Below are positions 48,688 through 58,016 of a stretch of DNA of 64,000 nucleotides, piece by piece; the first letter of the stretch is position 1, and every line of letters begins with the position of its first letter. The DNA comes from Apilactobacillus xinyiensis (GTDB taxonomy: Bacteria; Bacillota; Bacilli; Lactobacillales; Lactobacillaceae). The stretch covers positions 1-64,000 of the forward strand of contig NZ_BPLL01000006.1 in the NCBI RefSeq assembly GCF_019656235.1. Direction: 5' to 3'. The position numbers and the translations under genes were made by a program. The notes beneath the pieces are model-generated. The model had not been told where the DNA came from, searched no databases, and worked only from the letters and a program-made list of their open reading frames with translations.

Positions 48688-49614
48688 TTATTTTTTCTCT
48701 TTAATAATATATTGTGGTCTATGTTTACTTTCTAAATGAATTTTTCCTACATAATTACCTAATATTCCTAAACAAAATAGTTGAATACCACCAATGAACA
48801 AAATGATAGAAACTAATGATGGCCATCCTGCAACTGCACCACCAAATAGTAGGGCTCTAAAGATAACAAATAACATACCTAATATAGATAATAGACATGA
48901 TAATACACCTATCCAAGTCGCCATTTTTAATGGAACATCAGAAAAATCAATAATTCCTTCAAGTGAATACTCTAATAATTGATATAAGGACCAGTGAGTT
49001 TCACCGGCAGCTCTTGAAACACCCTGATATTCTAAGTATTTAGTCTTAAAGCCAACCCAACTAAACATTCCTTTAGAAAAGCGATTATATTCCTTTAATG
49101 AAATAACAGCATCTACGTATTGTCTAGTCATTAATCGGTAATCTCTAACGTTTTGTTTAATTTCTACATCTGACATCCAGTTTATTACTTTATAAAAACT
49201 AGATGATAAGAAAGCACGAATTGGATTTTGCTTTCTTGAAGTTTGAATACATCCAACACAGTCATAATCTTCATCGCGGATGTATTTTATCATCTTAGGT
49301 AGTAAAGTTGGAGGATCTTGTAAGTCCACGTCCATAACTGCTATGTAGTCACCTTGAGCATTATTTAAACCTGCGGACATGGCTGCTTCTTTACCAAAGT
49401 TTCTTGAGAAAGATACGAAGTGTACATTTTCATCAGTTTCTTTTAACTTTTTTATTTTGTCTAAAGTACCGTCGCTGGATCCGTCATTTATAAACCAGTA
49501 TTCATGAGTATAATTTTCTTTTATTTCATCAAATACTTTTTCAACTGCATTATAAAAAATGTCAATTGATGGTTCCTCATTATAACATGGGACAATTAGA
49601 CCAATGTTTTTCAA
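48688..49614 (-). CDS. gtrB: GtrB-like undecaprenyl-phosphate glycosyltransferase
   Basis: A GT2 enzyme that transfers a sugar from a nucleotide donor to undecaprenyl phosphate. The 308-residue product has IGLIVPCYNEEPSI at the start, FINDGSSDGT, the DVDLQDPP metal-binding motif (about 94-101) and two C-terminal membrane segments (about 230-300). It starts at TTG 49614 with GGAGG upstream. No third (final transferase) gene of a gtr set is next to it. Confidence 0.92.
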   Translation of the reverse strand: MKNIGLIVPCYNEEPSIDIFYNAVEKVFDEIKENYTHEYWFINDGSSDGTLDKIKKLKETDENVHFVSFSRNFGKEAAMSAGLNNAQGDYIAVMDVDLQDPPTLLPKMIKYIRDEDYDCVGCIQTSRKQNPIRAFLSSSFYKVINWMSDVEIKQNVRDYRLMTRQYVDAVISLKEYNRFSKGMFSWVGFKTKYLEYQGVSRAAGETHWSLYQLLEYSLEGIIDFSDVPLKMATWIGVLSCLLSILGMLFVIFRALLFGGAVAGWPSLVSIILFIGGIQLFCLGILGNYVGKIHLESKHRPQYIIKEKK

Positions 49615-49748
49615 TTGAATGTCCTCCTCAAAAAATATAAAAATATAATTTATAAATGTATAACAACGAATTTAATTTTAACACACTACTTATCACATAA
49701 ACTACAAATATTGTTAAATTTATATCTATCGGCAATTACGTGCATATT

Positions 49749-49757
49749 TGTTATAAT
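49749..49757 (+). promoter_or_regulatory. extended -10 promoter before the epimerase gene
   Basis: TGTTATAAT is a consensus extended -10 without a clear -35. The 178-base gap between gtrB and this gene should hold divergent promoters; no other structure is evident. Confidence 0.45.
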
Positions 49758-49792
49758 TAAAGTTATTATATTATAAATATGGGGGTTTTAGA

Positions 49793-50908
49793 GTGAAAGC
49801 TCCAATTAGAGTAATGACAGTTTTTGGAACTAGACCAGAAGCTATTAAGATGGCTCCAATCATTCTGAAAATGAATCAAAATTTAGATAAATTTTGTCCA
49901 ATAACTGTTTTAACTGGTCAACATCGCGAAATGTTAGATCAAGTTATGGATATTTTCAAAATTAAAGCGGATTACAACATGCATATTATGAAGTCACAGC
50001 AAACATTAAGTTCAATTACCACTTCGGTGATTAGTAAATTGGATGAAATCATAAATGAAACTAAACCAGATGTGATTTTAGTGCATGGCGACACAACTAG
50101 TACATTTGCCGCTGCAATTACATCTTTTTATCATAAAATACCATTAGGTCATGTAGAGGCAGGTCTTAGAACTTGGGATAAATATTCACCATATCCAGAA
50201 GAAATCAATCGCCAACTTACAGATGTATTGTCTGACATGTATTTTGCACCAACTGAGTTAAGTAAGAATAATTTATTAAAAGAAAATCATGATATAAATA
50301 ATATCTATGTGACTGGTAATACTGCTATTGATGCATTAAATCAAACAGTTAGTGACCAATACAAACATTCTGTTTTGAATAATATTGATAAGCGTCATAA
50401 ATTGATTTTGCTGACTATGCACCGTCGTGAAAATCAAGGTGAACCTATGCGTAGAACTTTTAAAGCCATTAAACAAGAGATAAAAAAGCACAGTGATATA
50501 GAAATTGTTTATCCAGTGCATTTAAGTCCAGCAGTACAAAAAGTAGCGCATGAAGAATTTGATAATGTTGAACGAGTTCATTTAATTGAACCCTTAGATG
50601 TTTTGGATTTTCATAATATTGCAGCTAGAAGTTATTTCATCATGACTGATTCCGGTGGAGTACAAGAAGAAGCCCCATCTTTAGGTAAACCAGTACTAGT
50701 TTTGCGTGAAGATACTGAAAGACCCGAAGGGGTTACAGCAGGAACATTAAAATTAGTTGGAACTGATTCAACACAAATTCAAGCCAATATGGATCTATTA
50801 TTGGATAACCAAGACTTCTATAACGACATGTCCAATGCTAAGAATCCATATGGTGATGGTAAAGCAGCTGAATATATATTGAATGCAATTTTTGATAGAT
50901 TTAGTTAG
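49793..50908 (+). CDS. wecB: UDP-N-acetylglucosamine 2-epimerase (non-hydrolysing)
   Basis: The enzyme interconverts UDP-GlcNAc and UDP-ManNAc, the donor for the linkage unit of wall teichoic acid. The 371-residue product starts MKAPIRVMTVFGTRPEAIKMAP, has HGDTTSTFAAA, HVEAGLRTWD and the DSGGVQEEAPSLGKPVLVLRE segment with the active-site residues. It starts at GTG 49793 after a G-rich site. Together with tagD at 54,401 it suggests a teichoic-acid pathway encoded in scattered pieces. Confidence 0.96.
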   Translation: MKAPIRVMTVFGTRPEAIKMAPIILKMNQNLDKFCPITVLTGQHREMLDQVMDIFKIKADYNMHIMKSQQTLSSITTSVISKLDEIINETKPDVILVHGDTTSTFAAAITSFYHKIPLGHVEAGLRTWDKYSPYPEEINRQLTDVLSDMYFAPTELSKNNLLKENHDINNIYVTGNTAIDALNQTVSDQYKHSVLNNIDKRHKLILLTMHRRENQGEPMRRTFKAIKQEIKKHSDIEIVYPVHLSPAVQKVAHEEFDNVERVHLIEPLDVLDFHNIAARSYFIMTDSGGVQEEAPSLGKPVLVLREDTERPEGVTAGTLKLVGTDSTQIQANMDLLLDNQDFYNDMSNAKNPYGDGKAAEYILNAIFDRFS

Positions 50909-50922
50909 GATGGATTTTATCG

Positions 50923-51819
50923 ATGCGTGATATAAAATATTTTATAAAAGATGTTAAATCTGCGTTTTTATTGTTAAAGAGTAGATTTAAAATGGCTAAT
51001 GTTTCAGATTCAGCAGCAGTTACTTCATTTTATGCAATTTTATCCCTGTTTCCAATCGGGATAGTTTTGGGCAACGTTTTAAGAATGCTTAACGTTAGCG
51101 TATATAGAATACTTTATTATCTGAAGCCGGTGTTGCCAGAAACTATTTTTTCTATTATAAAGCCAATTATTACTTCAGCTTTGCAGGGTAGTAATAGTGA
51201 GAAACTTTCGATTGGATTAATAATAACTATTTGGTCAGCTAGTCGTGCGATTGCAGCTTTTCAACGTAATGTAGATCGAGCTTATGGCATTGAAAAAAAT
51301 GGTGCATTTATTAATCGAATTATATCTTTTGTTTGGACGTTACTGTTAATTTTACTAATAATGGTACTCATTTTGTTTTTAGGTTTCAGTAAGTTTATCA
51401 TTAATTATGTAGTTGATTTTATAGGAATATCGGCGAATATAGCTGACATTTTTTCTTTGTTAAGAATTCCAATAACCTTGTTAGGGTTGTTTGCGTTGAT
51501 CGTTTTACTTTTTTATTTTGTACCTAGTGCAAATGTGAAAATGAAATATGTTTGGGTAGGTTCCTTATTTTCTTTATTAGGATCAATTATTTTATCTAAG
51601 GGTTTTACCATTTATTTACATTATTTCATGAAAAATATTGATGCATATAAAACATTAGGTGCTTTTGTCGTTTTGATGATGTGGTTTTACTTATTAGGAA
51701 TAATTTTTCTTTCGGGAACAGTTATTAATGCTACACTTCAAGATATTAATCATGAAAAAATATATCGGACTACTCCAAATCTTAAAGAATTGAAAATAGC
51801 TAAAAGAAAAAACCGTTGA
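50923..51819 (+). CDS. YihY/BrkB-family inner membrane protein
   Basis: A 298-residue protein with about six hydrophobic segments. It contains DSAAVTSFYAILSLFPIGIVL, the WSASRAIAAFQRNVDRAYGIEKNGAF signature near 105-130 and LGAFVVLMMWFYLLGIIFLSG near the end, all typical of the YihY/BrkB family, whose function is not settled. The name ribonuclease BN is a historical error for this family. It follows wecB by 14 bases and is likely co-transcribed. Confidence 0.92.
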   Translation: MRDIKYFIKDVKSAFLLLKSRFKMANVSDSAAVTSFYAILSLFPIGIVLGNVLRMLNVSVYRILYYLKPVLPETIFSIIKPIITSALQGSNSEKLSIGLIITIWSASRAIAAFQRNVDRAYGIEKNGAFINRIISFVWTLLLILLIMVLILFLGFSKFIINYVVDFIGISANIADIFSLLRIPITLLGLFALIVLLFYFVPSANVKMKYVWVGSLFSLLGSIILSKGFTIYLHYFMKNIDAYKTLGAFVVLMMWFYLLGIIFLSGTVINATLQDINHEKIYRTTPNLKELKIAKRKNR

Positions 51820-51834
51820 TATATTCAACGGTTT
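51804..51834 (-). terminator. terminator of the flavodoxin gene (overlaps the YihY stop)
   Basis: AAACCGTTGA pairs with TCAACGGTTT around TATAT. On the minus strand it is followed by T6; on the plus strand the T-run is short, so it acts best for flavodoxin. The YihY stop codon lies in the stem. Confidence 0.75.
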
Positions 51835-51842
51835 AATACTAG

Positions 51843-52298
51843 TTATTTTATTTTTTTAAAACTTGTTACTAATTGATTGGAAAATTCATCTAATTTTTCA
51901 ATGTCAGCTTCTTCAGGAGCTAAGTTTATTTTTAAGCTATTAGCACCTTTTTTAGCACCAGTTTTGGTTAATTGATCTGTGAACTTATCTACTGCTAAAT
52001 TATAAAATTCTTGGTAGTAAACATCACCAGAACCAGCTACACCAAACACTTTTCCGTTTAGATCTAAGTTTTCTAAATCTTCGAAAAAGTCTAATCCTTC
52101 TTCAGGAAGGGATCCTTCGTCATATGTGTAGGCACAAATAACACATATATCAGCTGACTTAAGTTCACTAGCATCGGTTTGTGACATTTCAGTTTGAGTT
52201 ACCTCGACATCTAAGTCCTCTAATCCTTCAGTAATAATATCAGCTACATCTTCATTATTACCAGTGATTGTAGCAAAAACAACGTGTGCTTTTATCAT
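51843..52298 (-). CDS. flavodoxin
   Basis: A small FMN electron carrier of 151 residues. The phosphate-binding loop reads ATITGNNEDVADII (about 9-22), YTYDEGSLPEEG and VAGSGDVYYQEFYN complete the FMN site. The protein is acidic, as usual. The TxTGN-loop is a slight variant of the consensus (TxTxNTE/D). It is a single-gene unit with its start 92 bases from the start of the divergently transcribed recX. Confidence 0.9.
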   Translation of the reverse strand: MIKAHVVFATITGNNEDVADIITEGLEDLDVEVTQTEMSQTDASELKSADICVICAYTYDEGSLPEEGLDFFEDLENLDLNGKVFGVAGSGDVYYQEFYNLAVDKFTDQLTKTGAKKGANSLKINLAPEEADIEKLDEFSNQLVTSFKKIK

Positions 52299-52389
52299 AT
52301 CAATGATTCCTTTCAGTATTTATTCAGTTAAGTTAGTATATCAGAACTTTTATGACTTGTTAATTTTTATGATAGGGGGGATTTTAATT

Positions 52390-53214
52390 ATGTTAAATAA
52401 AATAACTAAAATAGTTTCACAAAAACGTAAAGGCCGCTTTAATGTTTTTATTAATGATAAATATGCGTTTCCAATTAGTGAAGAGGTAATGATTAAGTAC
52501 CGCATTTTTAAAGGAACGGAAATTGATGATGAATTAAAAAATAAGTTAATTGCGGAAGATAATAAATCTAAGCTTTACGATAAAGCGATTAATTATTTAT
52601 CTTATAAACTGAGAACTGAATATGAAATTAAACAATTTTTAAAGAAAAGTACTGATGATGAAGACCAAATTAATTCAATTATGGATAAATTATTAGAACA
52701 AAAATTATTAGGAGACCAAAATTATGCTGATAGCTTTGTGCGTACAGAGCTCAGAAAACATGATAAAGGACCTAATGATATTTTTAATAAATTAAAGTTT
52801 AACCATATCGACGAAGAAAAAATTAATTTAGCCATTAATAACAATTATAAGTCTGATGATATAATTAATAACGGTATTTTCCAAGCTAAAAAAGCGTTTA
52901 AACACTACAAGAATGATGGTTATAATTTAAGATTACAAAAGGTTAGGCAACACTTGATTAAAAAAGGATATCCAATAAATGACTTGGATACAATAATTAA
53001 TTTATCTAATTTAGAAAATGACGTTGATCAACAACAAGACGCTTTACAGATGCAAGGAGACAAAGCATATCGTCGATACAGTCGGTTAGAACCAATCAAA
53101 CGTGATTTAAAATTGAGACAATTTTTATATCGTAAAGGTTTTGACTTAGATGATATTAATGTCTATTTAGAAAATAAAAAAATAAGTGAATCAGAGGAAT
53201 TTAAAGATGAATAA
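52390..53214 (+). CDS. recX: regulatory protein RecX
   Basis: RecX inhibits RecA filament growth. The 274-residue product is rich in charged helices; family repeats are visible as AINYLSYKLRTEYEIKQFLKK (about 62-82) and LGDQNYADSFVRTEL. The start is ATG 52390 with AGGGGGG upstream; a longer frame starting at 52264 would read through the divergent flavodoxin promoter. recA is not in the window. The 3' end overlaps the next gene by 8 bases. Confidence 0.92.
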   Translation: MLNKITKIVSQKRKGRFNVFINDKYAFPISEEVMIKYRIFKGTEIDDELKNKLIAEDNKSKLYDKAINYLSYKLRTEYEIKQFLKKSTDDEDQINSIMDKLLEQKLLGDQNYADSFVRTELRKHDKGPNDIFNKLKFNHIDEEKINLAINNNYKSDDIINNGIFQAKKAFKHYKNDGYNLRLQKVRQHLIKKGYPINDLDTIINLSNLENDVDQQQDALQMQGDKAYRRYSRLEPIKRDLKLRQFLYRKGFDLDDINVYLENKKISESEEFKDE

Positions 53215-54328
53215 TTTAAAAAAATCACCCATTATATTTTGGTCTTTAGAACTTCTAATTGTGGTGTCTATAATATTTGTTTGTACCAATATTAGTTTTG
53301 TATTTTCACCTATTGGGATTTTTATTTCAACTGTATTTGCTCCAATTTTAATTGCTGGAGTTTTATTCTATATGTTGAATCCAATTGTTAATTTATTAGA
53401 AAAAATTAGAATTAAACGATTTCATGTTACACGAACCATTGCTACAATTATTGTTTTTGTATTTTTAATTGGAATATTAGTATATTTAATTTCTTCATTT
53501 TTACCAAGATTAGTTACTCAAATTTCTAATCTAGTTTACAATATTCCATCATTAGCCAAAACTACTACTAAATCTATTAATAGTTATTCACATAGTGGGA
53601 TTTTAAAAAATGCACATATTAGTGATTATATCGATAAATTACAAAGCAATGCTTATACGTATGCACAAAATTCGCTAGGCAGCATTACATCTAGTGTTGG
53701 TCAAATTATTTCAATGGCAACTAGTTTTGTAATTTTAATAATTACAGTGCCAGTTATATTATTTTACATGCTTAAAGATGGTCATAAATTGTTGCCTAGT
53801 ATAAAAAAATTATTACCACCTAAACACCGCGAACAAACTATAGATTTGATTACTAAAATGAGTCAAACCATTTCTAAATATATTGGTGGACAAATGATTG
53901 AGTGTTTATTTGTTGGGACATTTACGTCGTTAGGATACTTTTTTATTGGCCAAAATTATGCATTATTACTCGGTGTTTTTGCTGGAATATGTAATATTAT
54001 TCCTTATGTAGGTCCTTATTTAGGAATTGTTCCAGCTGTATTTGTAGCATTATCTGATAGTTGGGTTAAACTAATTTATGTAATTATCGTAGTTCTAATC
54101 GTACAACAACTGGATGGTAATTTGGTTTATCCAAATGTTATTGGAAAGTCCTTGCAGATACATCCTTTAACGATTATTATTATTTTATTAGCTGCTGGTA
54201 ATATAGCTGGTTTGTTAGGGATGATTTTAGCAATTCCTTTATACGCGGTTGTAAAAGTTGTTGTACAATATATATATAATATTTGGCTATTACAAAAGAG
54301 AGAGAACGATTCAAATATAAAATTATAA
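53207..54328 (+). CDS. AI-2E family transporter
   Basis: A 373-residue membrane protein with about seven to eight hydrophobic segments. The C-terminal half has LLGVFAGICNIIPYVGPYLGIVPAV and the LDGNLVYPNVIGKSLQIHPLTIIIILLAAGNIAGLLGMILAIP region that mark the family. Members exporting AI-2 and others acting as sodium/proton antiporters are known, so the substrate is open. ATG 53207 with GAGG upstream is used. Confidence 0.92.
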   Translation: MNNLKKSPIIFWSLELLIVVSIIFVCTNISFVFSPIGIFISTVFAPILIAGVLFYMLNPIVNLLEKIRIKRFHVTRTIATIIVFVFLIGILVYLISSFLPRLVTQISNLVYNIPSLAKTTTKSINSYSHSGILKNAHISDYIDKLQSNAYTYAQNSLGSITSSVGQIISMATSFVILIITVPVILFYMLKDGHKLLPSIKKLLPPKHREQTIDLITKMSQTISKYIGGQMIECLFVGTFTSLGYFFIGQNYALLLGVFAGICNIIPYVGPYLGIVPAVFVALSDSWVKLIYVIIVVLIVQQLDGNLVYPNVIGKSLQIHPLTIIIILLAAGNIAGLLGMILAIPLYAVVKVVVQYIYNIWLLQKRENDSNIKL

Positions 54329-54330
54329 GA

Positions 54331-54358
54331 TTGACGTAGCTGATGTTTATGATAATAT
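54331..54358 (+). promoter_or_regulatory. promoter of tagD
   Basis: A -35 TTGACG (54331-54336), a 16-bp spacer and an extended -10 TGATAATAT (54350-54358). A perfect palindrome overlaps the start point (next entry). Confidence 0.6.
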
Positions 54359-54374
54359 TGAAATAAATTTCAAT
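54357..54374. repeat. palindrome over the tagD transcription start
   Basis: ATTGAAAT and ATTTCAAT form a perfect 8-bp inverted repeat around AA, centred close to the predicted start point. Its place suits a repressor operator; an accidental AT-rich palindrome cannot be excluded. Confidence 0.35.
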
Positions 54375-54400
54375 TAATTTAATTGTAAATGGGAGAAATT

Positions 54401-54811
54401 ATGAAAAAAGTTATTACTTACGGGACTTTTGATTTATTACACAAAGGTCATGTTAGATTATTAAAACGTGCTAAAGAATTAGGCGATGATTTAACTGTTT
54501 GTTTATCAACAGATGAATTTAATGCAGAAAAAGGTAAAAAAGCTTACACTTCTTTTGAAGATCGTAAGTATGTATTGGAAGCTATTCGTTATGTAGATCG
54601 AGTAATTCCTGAAAATGGTTGGGATCAAAAGATAAAAGATGTTGTCGATAACAAAATAGATGTTTTTGTTATGGGTGATGATTGGAATGGTAAATTTGAT
54701 TTTTTGAAAGATTACTGTGAAGTAGTCTATTTACCACGAACTGAAGGGATTTCAACTACTAAAATTAAGAAAGATTTAGGCATCAAAGATAGTGAAGATT
54801 GGAAAGCCTAA
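54401..54811 (+). CDS. tagD: glycerol-3-phosphate cytidylyltransferase
   Basis: TagD makes CDP-glycerol from CTP and glycerol-3-phosphate, the precursor of poly(glycerol phosphate) teichoic acid. The 136-residue product has the HxGH motif (His14, His17 in LLHKGHVRLL) and the RTEGISTTKIKKD signature near 112-124. ATG 54401 is used because GGGAGA lies just upstream; the ATG at 54389 sits in that site. No other tag genes adjoin it. Confidence 0.96.
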   Translation: MKKVITYGTFDLLHKGHVRLLKRAKELGDDLTVCLSTDEFNAEKGKKAYTSFEDRKYVLEAIRYVDRVIPENGWDQKIKDVVDNKIDVFVMGDDWNGKFDFLKDYCEVVYLPRTEGISTTKIKKDLGIKDSEDWKA

Positions 54812-54816
54812 ATTTT

Positions 54817-54845
54817 AAGCATCCTTTAATAAGGGTGCTTTTATT
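54817..54845 (+). terminator. terminator after tagD
   Basis: AAGCATCCTT pairs with AAGGGTGCTT (one G-T pair) around TAAT, followed by TTATTTT. Confidence 0.85.
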
Positions 54846-54869
54846 TTGGAATGTTGACTACCTAACATA

Positions 54870-54878
54870 TGTTACAAT
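54870..54878 (+). promoter_or_regulatory. possible extended -10 promoter of prfC
   Basis: TGTTACAAT resembles an extended -10. A TTGACT at 54854 lies too close (13 bp) to serve as a normal -35. Confidence 0.35.
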
Positions 54879-54919
54879 ACTTTTAAATAATTAAATTAAA
54901 AAATGGAAGGATTCATTAA

Positions 54920-56497
54920 ATGAGTGACGTTAGCTTAGATAAAAGTGTAAACAAGAGAAGAACTTTTGCCATTATATCTCATCCGGATGCTGGTAAAACA
55001 ACTATTACTGAACAGTTACTTTTGTTTGGTGGAATTATTAGACAAGCCGGAACGGTAAAAGCTAAAAAATCAGGTAATTTTGCTAAGTCTGACTGGATGG
55101 AAATTGAAAAGAAGCGTGGAATTTCAGTTACTAGTTCAGTTATGCAATTTGATTATGCTGGTAAAAGAATTAATATTTTGGATACTCCGGGACATGAGGA
55201 TTTTTCAGAAGATACGTATCGAACTTTAATGGCTGTCGATTCAGCTGTCATGGTTATTGATGCTGCTAAGGGGATTGAACCTCAAACTAAGAAATTATTT
55301 AAGATATGTAAAATGCGTGGAATTCCAATTTTTACCTTTATGAACAAATTAGACCGAGATAGTCGTGATCCAATGGAATTAATTAGTCAATTAGAGGATG
55401 TTTTAGGAATTGAAGGTTATCCTATGAACTGGCCAATTGGTTCAGGGAAAGTTTTACGTGGTTTATATGATCGTTATAATAAACGAGTTGAATTATATCG
55501 TCCAGAAGATAAAGATAATCCATATTTACCACTAGACGATGAAGGAAATCTAAAAAATGATAATCCTATAACTGAAGATAGTGTTTATCAAGATGCTAAA
55601 GAAAGTATGGATTTGATTACTGAAGCAGGTAATCCTTTTGATATTGAAAAAATTAAAAAGGGTGATCAGACACCAGTTTTCTTTGGCTCAGCTTTAGTTA
55701 ATTTTGGAGTACAAACCTTTTTAGATGCCTACTTAAAATTTGCGCCAGCTCCGAATGTTCATGAAACTCAAGATGATAAAACTGTTAAGCCAGATGACGA
55801 AGAATTTTCTGGATTTGTTTTTAAAATTCAAGCTAATATGAATCCTCGTCACCGTGACCGTATTGCATTTGTTAGAGTTTGTTCTGGTAAATTTAATCGA
55901 GGAATGGATGTTACTCTAGAACGTAACAAAAAATCACTTAGATTGTCTAATGTTACTGAATTTATGGCCAATACACGAGAAAACGTTCAAAACGCGGTTG
56001 CTGGTGATATTATTGGACTATATGATACTGGTAATTTCCAAATTGGTGATACTATTTACACAGGTAAACAAGACATTAACTTTAAAAAACTTCCACAATT
56101 TACACCTGAATTATTTGTTAAAGTTTCAGCTAAAAATGTGATGAAACAAAAATCATTCCATAAGGGAATTAACCAGTTAGTTCAAGAAGGGGCAGTACAA
56201 CTATACACTGCATACACTACTGGTGATTACATTTTAGGTGCAGTTGGACAACTTCAATTTGAAGTATTTCAATTTAGAATGCAAAACGAATATAATTCTG
56301 AAGTAGTTATGGAAACTATGGGACATAAAACGGCTAGATGGATTAATCCAGAACAGTTAGATGAAAAAATGTCTTCATCTAGAAATATTTTAGTTAAGGA
56401 TATACATGACGAACCATTATTCTTATTTGAGAACGCATTCGCTGAACGATGGTTTAAAGATAAATATCCAGATGTAGAATTAACCTCTAAGCTATAA
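54920..56497 (+). CDS. prfC: peptide chain release factor 3
   Basis: RF3 is a translational GTPase that recycles RF1 and RF2 after termination. The 525-residue product has G1 SHPDAGKTT (about 20-28), G2/G3 with [10 protein letters not shown] and DTPGHEDF (about 90-97), G4 NKLDRD, then EF-Tu domain 2 and the RF3 C-terminal domain. It is a single-gene unit between the tagD terminator and pepD; a weak AAAGAAA/TTTCTTT hairpin follows at about 56,506. Confidence 0.96.
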   Translation: MSDVSLDKSVNKRRTFAIISHPDAGKTTITEQLLLFGGIIRQAGTVKAKKSGNFAKSDWMEIEKKRGISVTSSVMQFDYAGKRINILDTPGHEDFSEDTYRTLMAVDSAVMVIDAAKGIEPQTKKLFKICKMRGIPIFTFMNKLDRDSRDPMELISQLEDVLGIEGYPMNWPIGSGKVLRGLYDRYNKRVELYRPEDKDNPYLPLDDEGNLKNDNPITEDSVYQDAKESMDLITEAGNPFDIEKIKKGDQTPVFFGSALVNFGVQTFLDAYLKFAPAPNVHETQDDKTVKPDDEEFSGFVFKIQANMNPRHRDRIAFVRVCSGKFNRGMDVTLERNKKSLRLSNVTEFMANTRENVQNAVAGDIIGLYDTGNFQIGDTIYTGKQDINFKKLPQFTPELFVKVSAKNVMKQKSFHKGINQLVQEGAVQLYTAYTTGDYILGAVGQLQFEVFQFRMQNEYNSEVVMETMGHKTARWINPEQLDEKMSSSRNILVKDIHDEPLFLFENAFAERWFKDKYPDVELTSKL

Positions 56498-56552
56498 AAG
56501 GCTATAAAAGAAATTTAACATTGTTTCTTTCTTATTCAAAGGAGATAATAAA

Positions 56553-57977
56553 ATGAGTAAGCATTTATCAGCATGTACAAGTATTTTAGTAGGAAAAGAT
56601 GCAACCATTGATGGTTCAACTATGATTGCTAGAAATGACGATACTTTTTTGCCATTAACTCCACAAAGATTTTGTGTTGAACCAGCTGTGACTAATCGTA
56701 AGGCTACTTGGGTTTCTAACCAAAATGGATTTACAGCTCCTATGCCAGCTAGTGGATATCGTTATTCTATGACACCTAATGTAGAAGTTGACAAAGAAGG
56801 TGTCTACGCAGAAAGTGGTTTCAATGAAAAAAATGTAGCTATGTCAGCTACAGAAAGTGTTTATGGGAATGAAAGAGCACTAGCATTTGATCCGTTAGTT
56901 AAAAATGGTTTAGCTGAAGATTCATTGCAGTCCATGGTGTTACCATTTATCGATTCAGCTAGGGATGGAGTTCATTATTTGGGGGAATTAATTAAAAAAT
57001 ATGGTTCTCCAGAGGGTAATGGCGTTTTATTCTCAGATAAAGATGAAGTATGGTATATGGAAATTGTTACAGGACATCACTGGGTAGCTCAAAGAATTCC
57101 TGATGATGCTTATGCTGTTTGTGCTAACCAAGTTGCCATTCAAGATGTAGATTTTAATGATCCAGATAACTTTATGTATTCTGATGGCATTCAAGAATTT
57201 GTATCAAATAATAATTTAAATACAGATAAGAATGGCTTTAATTTCCGTCATATTTTTGGTACTGATAATGAAAAAGATAGACACTACAACACACCTAGAG
57301 TTTGGTTTGGTCAAAAGTATTTCAATCCTGAGATTAAACAGTCACCTACTTCATCAGATTTACCATTTATCTGCAGAACGAATAAGAAAATTAGTGTTGA
57401 AGATATTGAATGTGTATTAGGATCACACTATAACGAAACTGAATATGATCCTTTGAATTCTAAAAATGATGATAAAAAATTAAAATTTAGACCAATTTCA
57501 ATGAATCGAACACAAAACTCACACGTTCTACAAATTAGAAATGATGTTAATGAAAATTGTTCAGCAATTATGTGGCTATGCTTTGGAGTACCTGCTTTTG
57601 CACCATTTGTACCATTTTTTGGAAATGCTAATGATACAGATGCATCATATTCTAATACTCCAGTTCACTTGGATGATAAAAGTGCTTATTGGATGTACAG
57701 AAAGTTATCTATGCTAGTTGAATCACACTATGCTGAGTTTATTCAAGATGATATTGACTTTTTAACTGATGTTAAAGAAAAACTAAGAAGACATGTCGAT
57801 AATAGTATTAAGCATGCACAACAGTTAAATGATGATGAAGTTACAGAATATTTAACCGCTCAAAATCATGTAATTACTGCTGAAATGAAAAATATAACTA
57901 ATAAATTTTCTAATCGCTTAATCGAAAAGGGATTAACCTTATCTAAATTAACTTTTAATATGGATGAAAATTTATAA
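56553..57977 (+). CDS. pepD: dipeptidase, peptidase family C69 (PepD type)
   Basis: An Ntn-hydrolase dipeptidase that releases amino acids from imported peptides. The 474-residue product has the nucleophile cysteine near the start (SACTSILVGKDATIDGS, Cys8), which must be exposed by N-terminal processing, and GNGVLFSDKDEVWYMEIVTGHHWVAQRIPDD as the typical core. Family members usually read CTT; here it is CTS. It is followed by a bidirectional terminator. Confidence 0.93.
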   Translation: MSKHLSACTSILVGKDATIDGSTMIARNDDTFLPLTPQRFCVEPAVTNRKATWVSNQNGFTAPMPASGYRYSMTPNVEVDKEGVYAESGFNEKNVAMSATESVYGNERALAFDPLVKNGLAEDSLQSMVLPFIDSARDGVHYLGELIKKYGSPEGNGVLFSDKDEVWYMEIVTGHHWVAQRIPDDAYAVCANQVAIQDVDFNDPDNFMYSDGIQEFVSNNNLNTDKNGFNFRHIFGTDNEKDRHYNTPRVWFGQKYFNPEIKQSPTSSDLPFICRTNKKISVEDIECVLGSHYNETEYDPLNSKNDDKKLKFRPISMNRTQNSHVLQIRNDVNENCSAIMWLCFGVPAFAPFVPFFGNANDTDASYSNTPVHLDDKSAYWMYRKLSMLVESHYAEFIQDDIDFLTDVKEKLRRHVDNSIKHAQQLNDDEVTEYLTAQNHVITAEMKNITNKFSNRLIEKGLTLSKLTFNMDENL

Positions 57978-57980
57978 AAT

Positions 57981-58013
57981 AAAAAGCTAAAGATATATTG
58001 TCTTTAGCTTTTT
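57981..58013. terminator. bidirectional terminator pepD / MucBP gene
   Basis: AAAAAGCTAAAGA pairs perfectly with TCTTTAGCTTTTT around seven bases, with further A- and T-rich flanks. Confidence 0.9.
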
Positions 58014-58016
58014 TTA

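Noticed and set aside
47221-49614. genomic island or transferred sugar/glycan cassette
   Set aside because: No integrase, repeats, tRNA junction or change in base composition is visible; genes fit common lactobacillar content.
52264-52389. N-terminal hydrophobic extension of RecX
   Set aside because: It overlaps the divergent flavodoxin start and lacks family similarity; ATG 52390 has a strong binding site.
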